A stretch of DNA of 16,435 bases, from NCBI GenBank assembly GCA_002372855.1, contig DFIZ01000011.1, positions 1 through 16,435 of the forward strand, in the 5' to 3' direction. The notes below the pieces were generated by a model. The model was not told the DNA's origin. It searched no databases and saw only the letters and a program-made list of their open reading frames with translations. Made by a program: the position numbers and the translations under genes. Numbering within the stretch: position 1 is the stretch's first letter; each line of letters begins with the position of its first letter. This DNA is from Bacteroidales bacterium UBA3684 (GTDB lineage: Bacteria > Bacteroidota > Bacteroidia > Bacteroidales > P3). This document shows positions 13,873-16,435 of the stretch, one piece after another.

Positions 13873-15888
13873 TTATAGTTTACCAATATTCATTCGCAGT
13901 CCGGCGTATGCCATGATGCCGTGCACGGGGCCCCAGACCAGCGTCGGGTCGAAGGTCGCGGACCAGGGGTTGGCGGCATTGACCACGGGGTCGGGCTGGC
14001 GGTAGTTGGTCAGGTTCTCGCCGCCCACGTAGAGGGAGAAGTGGCGGAACTCGCGCGTCACCTGCAGGTTCAGCTGCGGATAGGCGGGGAAATCGTGGCT
14101 TTCCACCAGCGTGCCGTCGGCGCCGACGTATTCCGGCACCCTTCCTGGGCCGTTGAGCTGCAGCGTGAGGTCCACCTGCCACAGGGCCATCAGGGGCTTC
14201 CAACTGAGCGTCAGAAGGCCCTTGTAGCGGCTCTGGAGGGGTTTCTCCATCAGCTCGCCGCCATAGGTGCAGCGCACATAGTTGTATCGGAAGGCCGCCA
14301 GGACGTTCAGCTCCTCGACAATGTCGCAACTGGCGTCGACCTGCAGTGTGGAGGAGAAGGAACGGCCGTCGAGGTCGGCGATGGTGATGCGCGAGGGGTC
14401 GCTGTCGTAGTCCACCACGGCCTGGTGCTGGAACTCGGTATGGTAGAACTCGGCGTTGACCAGCACATTGCGGTCGCCCGCGGGAATGGTGAAGGCACCG
14501 CTGATGCCGCTGTTCCATGCCTGCTCCTGCAGGGGGTCGGTCCCGACCTTCAGCGTGCGTCCCGAAGCGATGAGGTAGTGGTGCTCGGCCAGGGGGTAGG
14601 TGGTGCGATAGCCCTTGCCCACGGAACCGCGGAAAGTCACCCAGTCGTTCACCATCCATTTCAGGTGCAGCCTCGGCGTGGCGAAGGTGCCGAAGAGACT
14701 GCTGCGGTCGGCGCGCAGGCCCGCCATGGCGGTGAAGTGGTAGTTGGGCTTGAAGGTATACTGTACGTAGGCACCGGGGGTAACCTCCTCGGAATCATTC
14801 GGCAGCAGGAACGACGAGAGGCTCTCCTCCATACGGTCGGCGGCAACGCTGAGGCCGGCGGAGAGGCTGTGGATGTCGTCGAAATCGTGCTCCAGTATCA
14901 GCTGCGACGTCAGCGAGTTGTGCTTGTTGGCATACCGCTCCGAGGGCCGCGAGGCATCCTCGGGGTGGTCGGTGTTGCCGAAGGCGCCGTCCAGCGCATG
15001 GTGTACGGCGGTGGCCATGAGGGCCAGGTTGGTGTTGTGCTCGGCGTCGAGCAGTATGGCATGCTTCATGTAGGCCTCGTAGCGGCGGCTGTCCACCAGG
15101 GCGCGGAAGGGCACGTCGGAGGCCGAGAGGAGCTGGCCGCCCTCGCGGCTCTCGTCCACCAGCCCCACGCCGGCATGCATGATGTAGCGCCCGCGCATGT
15201 ATTTCCATCGGTTCTGGAGGTTCAGCTGGCGCACGGCGGGAGAGTCGTGCCACAGGTCGCCGTCGGTATCGTGGTGCGCGAAGTCCTGCTCGTAGTGCGC
15301 CAGCAGCTCGGTGCTGAGGTGGTGGTTCAGGTGCAGGTTGGCCACCAGGTTGCCCTCGGCCTTCAGGAGGCTGTTGCCGTAGAGGTTCAGCGACAGGCCC
15401 TGCTCGTCTTCGGGCTTGAGGTACTCGACGTTGATCTGCCCCGTGATGCTTTGGAACCCCTGCTTGACGCTCGAGGTGCCCTTGCTCACGGCGATGCTTT
15501 TCATCCATGCTCCGGGCACATAGCCCAGCAGGTAGGGCTGCGCGGCACCCCCGGCCATCGGCAGGCCCTCGACGAGCATCTGCACATACTGGCCGCTGAG
15601 GCCCAGCAGCTTGATTTGGCGGGCGCCCACGGCGGCGTCGTTGTAGTTCACGTCCACCGACGGATTGGTCACAAAGCTCTCGCCCAGGTTGCAGCAGGCG
15701 GCACGGAACAGCTCGCCCTGCCCAATCTCGATTCCGCCCACGGCGCCGCCCATGCGCGACACTCCCTCCGCCCGTGTGGCTCCCACCGAAACCGCCTCCA
15801 GTGTGTGGCTGCGGGTCATGGTGTCGATTTGCTGCGCTTGGACCATGCCGGTAGCGGCAAACAGAAATAATATTATATTTTTTTTCAT
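13873..15888 (-). CDS. TonB-dependent outer-membrane receptor, probably for a metal complex
   Basis: This is a 671-residue outer-membrane active transporter driven by TonB. It has a signal peptide (1 to about 18, cut near VQA-QQ), a short TonB-box-like region (about 28-35), a plug (about 45-150) and a beta-barrel ending GLRMNIGKL. The plug has FRAACCNLGESFVTNPSVDV, with adjacent cysteines C65 and C66; a CCNLxESF plug motif is familiar from Bacteroidota receptors next to HMA proteins. It lacks the N-terminal carboxypeptidase-regulatory-like domain that many Bacteroidota receptors carry, so it is shorter. A His/Asp-rich stretch including HHDTDGDLWHD lies near residues 204-216. Flanking Cys-rich genes suggest copper or a similar metal. 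ATG at 15888 directly precedes the signal peptide. Confidence 0.9.
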   Translation of the reverse strand: MKKNIILFLFAATGMVQAQQIDTMTRSHTLEAVSVGATRAEGVSRMGGAVGGIEIGQGELFRAACCNLGESFVTNPSVDVNYNDAAVGARQIKLLGLSGQYVQMLVEGLPMAGGAAQPYLLGYVPGAWMKSIAVSKGTSSVKQGFQSITGQINVEYLKPEDEQGLSLNLYGNSLLKAEGNLVANLHLNHHLSTELLAHYEQDFAHHDTDGDLWHDSPAVRQLNLQNRWKYMRGRYIMHAGVGLVDESREGGQLLSASDVPFRALVDSRRYEAYMKHAILLDAEHNTNLALMATAVHHALDGAFGNTDHPEDASRPSERYANKHNSLTSQLILEHDFDDIHSLSAGLSVAADRMEESLSSFLLPNDSEEVTPGAYVQYTFKPNYHFTAMAGLRADRSSLFGTFATPRLHLKWMVNDWVTFRGSVGKGYRTTYPLAEHHYLIASGRTLKVGTDPLQEQAWNSGISGAFTIPAGDRNVLVNAEFYHTEFQHQAVVDYDSDPSRITIADLDGRSFSSTLQVDASCDIVEELNVLAAFRYNYVRCTYGGELMEKPLQSRYKGLLTLSWKPLMALWQVDLTLQLNGPGRVPEYVGADGTLVESHDFPAYPQLNLQVTREFRHFSLYVGGENLTNYRQPDPVVNAANPWSATFDPTLVWGPVHGIMAYAGLRMNIGKL

Positions 15889-15971
15889 TTGTATTATTGC
15901 GCTTGTTTATGTGAAACCAATATCATCCTTGAGGCACCGACGGCCGGGCCTCGACAAAAGGAAGCCTGGAA

Positions 15972-16322
15972 TCAGACGCGCAATACGCAGGAGACGGGTT
16001 TTCTGCCGGGAGGACTGCTGTAGGGTGGCATCTGCGTCATCGGGCAGCGGAAGGTTTGCGGAGCCGCCATCACAGGATTGGCAACGGGCACGGCCCCTTG
16101 CGGCATCACAATGTGGGTGTCGGCAATCAGGTAGTTGCCGCTGAATTGATGGACGGAGATGTCCATGCAGCCGCTCTCCGAGGGGCAGCAATCGTCCGGC
16201 AGGGGCAACGCTACAGACGTCCGGCCTGTGCAAGAACAGGTCTCCATCATCACCCCGCAGTGGCTTAACACAAATAGTATCAGTACACTGGAGACATACA
16301 GACTATGTAGCATTCGTCCCAT
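15972..16322 (-). CDS. Small Cys-rich secreted protein resembling the HYC_CC_PP family
   Basis: This 116-residue protein has an N-terminal hydrophobic signal or anchor (about 5-20) followed by SHC (20-22), CSC (29-31), DCCPSESGC with C45, C46 and C52, a VHQFSGNYL segment (57-65), and PP pairs near 99-105. The order of motifs (H-x-C or HYC-like, CC, then PP) resembles the Bacteroidota HYC_CC_PP family, which I recall next to metal-type TonB receptors; this assignment is from motif pattern only. It lies 83 nt upstream of the receptor on the same strand. The start is uncertain: ATG at 16322 lies about 5 nt after the predicted transcription start, and ATG at 16313 is equally possible. A longer frame from 16391 would start upstream of the promoter and is disfavoured. 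Confidence 0.65.
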   Translation of the reverse strand: MGRMLHSLYVSSVLILFVLSHCGVMMETCSCTGRTSVALPLPDDCCPSESGCMDISVHQFSGNYLIADTHIVMPQGAVPVANPVMAAPQTFRCPMTQMPPYSSPPGRKPVSCVLRV

Positions 16323-16331
16323 TTCAATCGG

Positions 16332-16339
16332 CAAAGATA
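16332..16339 (-). promoter_or_regulatory. Probable -7 element of the metal-receptor cluster
   Basis: On the - strand this reads TATCTTTG, a full match to the Bacteroidota TAnnTTTG element, preceded by a long T-run. No clean TTTG lies at the ideal upstream distance. It would start transcription near 16327, giving a very short leader for the Cys-rich protein and the two genes behind it. Confidence 0.5.
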
Positions 16340-16435
16340 CGAAAAAAAACTCAATCCCGCCTCTTTTTTTAAAAATCGCACCCTCTTCCATCCCCCTCCA
16401 AGACCCACCAAATTCGTCCCTTCTTATATCCTTCC
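16340..16435. other. Upstream region at the window edge
   Basis: No gene is supported in the last 96 nt. The part next to the promoter is A/T-rich on alternating strands (A-run at 16352-16359 and T-run at 16364-16370); the rest is C-rich on the + strand. No operator-like palindrome was recognised. Confidence 0.4.

Noticed and set aside
13921..15870. A 649-codon + strand open frame opposite the TonB receptor
   Set aside because: Shadow of the receptor gene; the receptor has a signal peptide, plug motifs and neighbours, while this frame has none.
15907..16233. A 108-codon - strand frame overlapping the Cys-rich protein gene
   Set aside because: Different frame of the same DNA; it has no signal peptide and no family pattern.
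16323..16391. N-terminal extension of the Cys-rich protein from ATG 16391
   Set aside because: It lies upstream of the -7 element and puts 23 extra residues before the signal segment.

Overview
This window looks like ordinary chromosome from a GC-rich member of the Bacteroidota, most likely order Bacteroidales. The evidence is a set of Bacteroidota-type proteins (a DUF5606 protein, a SurA_N/PPIC folding factor with one N-terminal anchor, a MetG with a KISTS loop and a C-terminal tRNA-binding domain, and a TonB receptor with a CCNLxESF plug motif). Several promoters also match the Bacteroidota housekeeping -7 element TAnnTTTG. The genus cannot be fixed by eye. No rRNA, tRNA, CRISPR array, transposase or phage gene was found.

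Layout. 1-140 is a leader holding a near-perfect promoter for cytidine deaminase (cdd, 141-611). After a second promoter, 849-7930 is an envelope and isoprenoid gene train on the + strand: a PpiD/SurA-like periplasmic isomerase, a membrane-anchored M23 (LytM) protein, dxr, rseP (site-2 protease) and an LptF/LptG-type LPS-export permease. The last four genes abut or overlap. 7931-8241 is a non-coding spacer with an array of 11-bp repeats. Then come pyrK and pyrD (dihydroorotate dehydrogenase B) and a BadF/BadG-type sugar-kinase-like ATPase, all overlapping by 4-7 nt, followed by a DUF5606 protein and metG. A strong bidirectional terminator separates metG from a convergent - strand cluster (13529-16322): a small HYC_CC_PP-like Cys-rich secreted protein, a TonB-dependent receptor and a secreted heavy-metal-associated (MxCxxC) protein. 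This looks like a metal, probably copper, uptake or handling system of the outer membrane and periplasm.

The most interesting object is a 93-nt near-perfect palindrome (10045-10137) inserted in frame inside the BadF-type ATPase gene. It is exactly 31 codons long, each arm is itself a hairpin, and both strands of the element encode almost the same peptide. It therefore behaves like a protein-coding palindromic element, comparable in logic to Rickettsia palindromic elements. Further points are an M23 domain whose expected catalytic histidine is replaced by Asn, three different intergenic repeat or hairpin structures, and a sharp GC drop in the 3' half of the ATPase gene.
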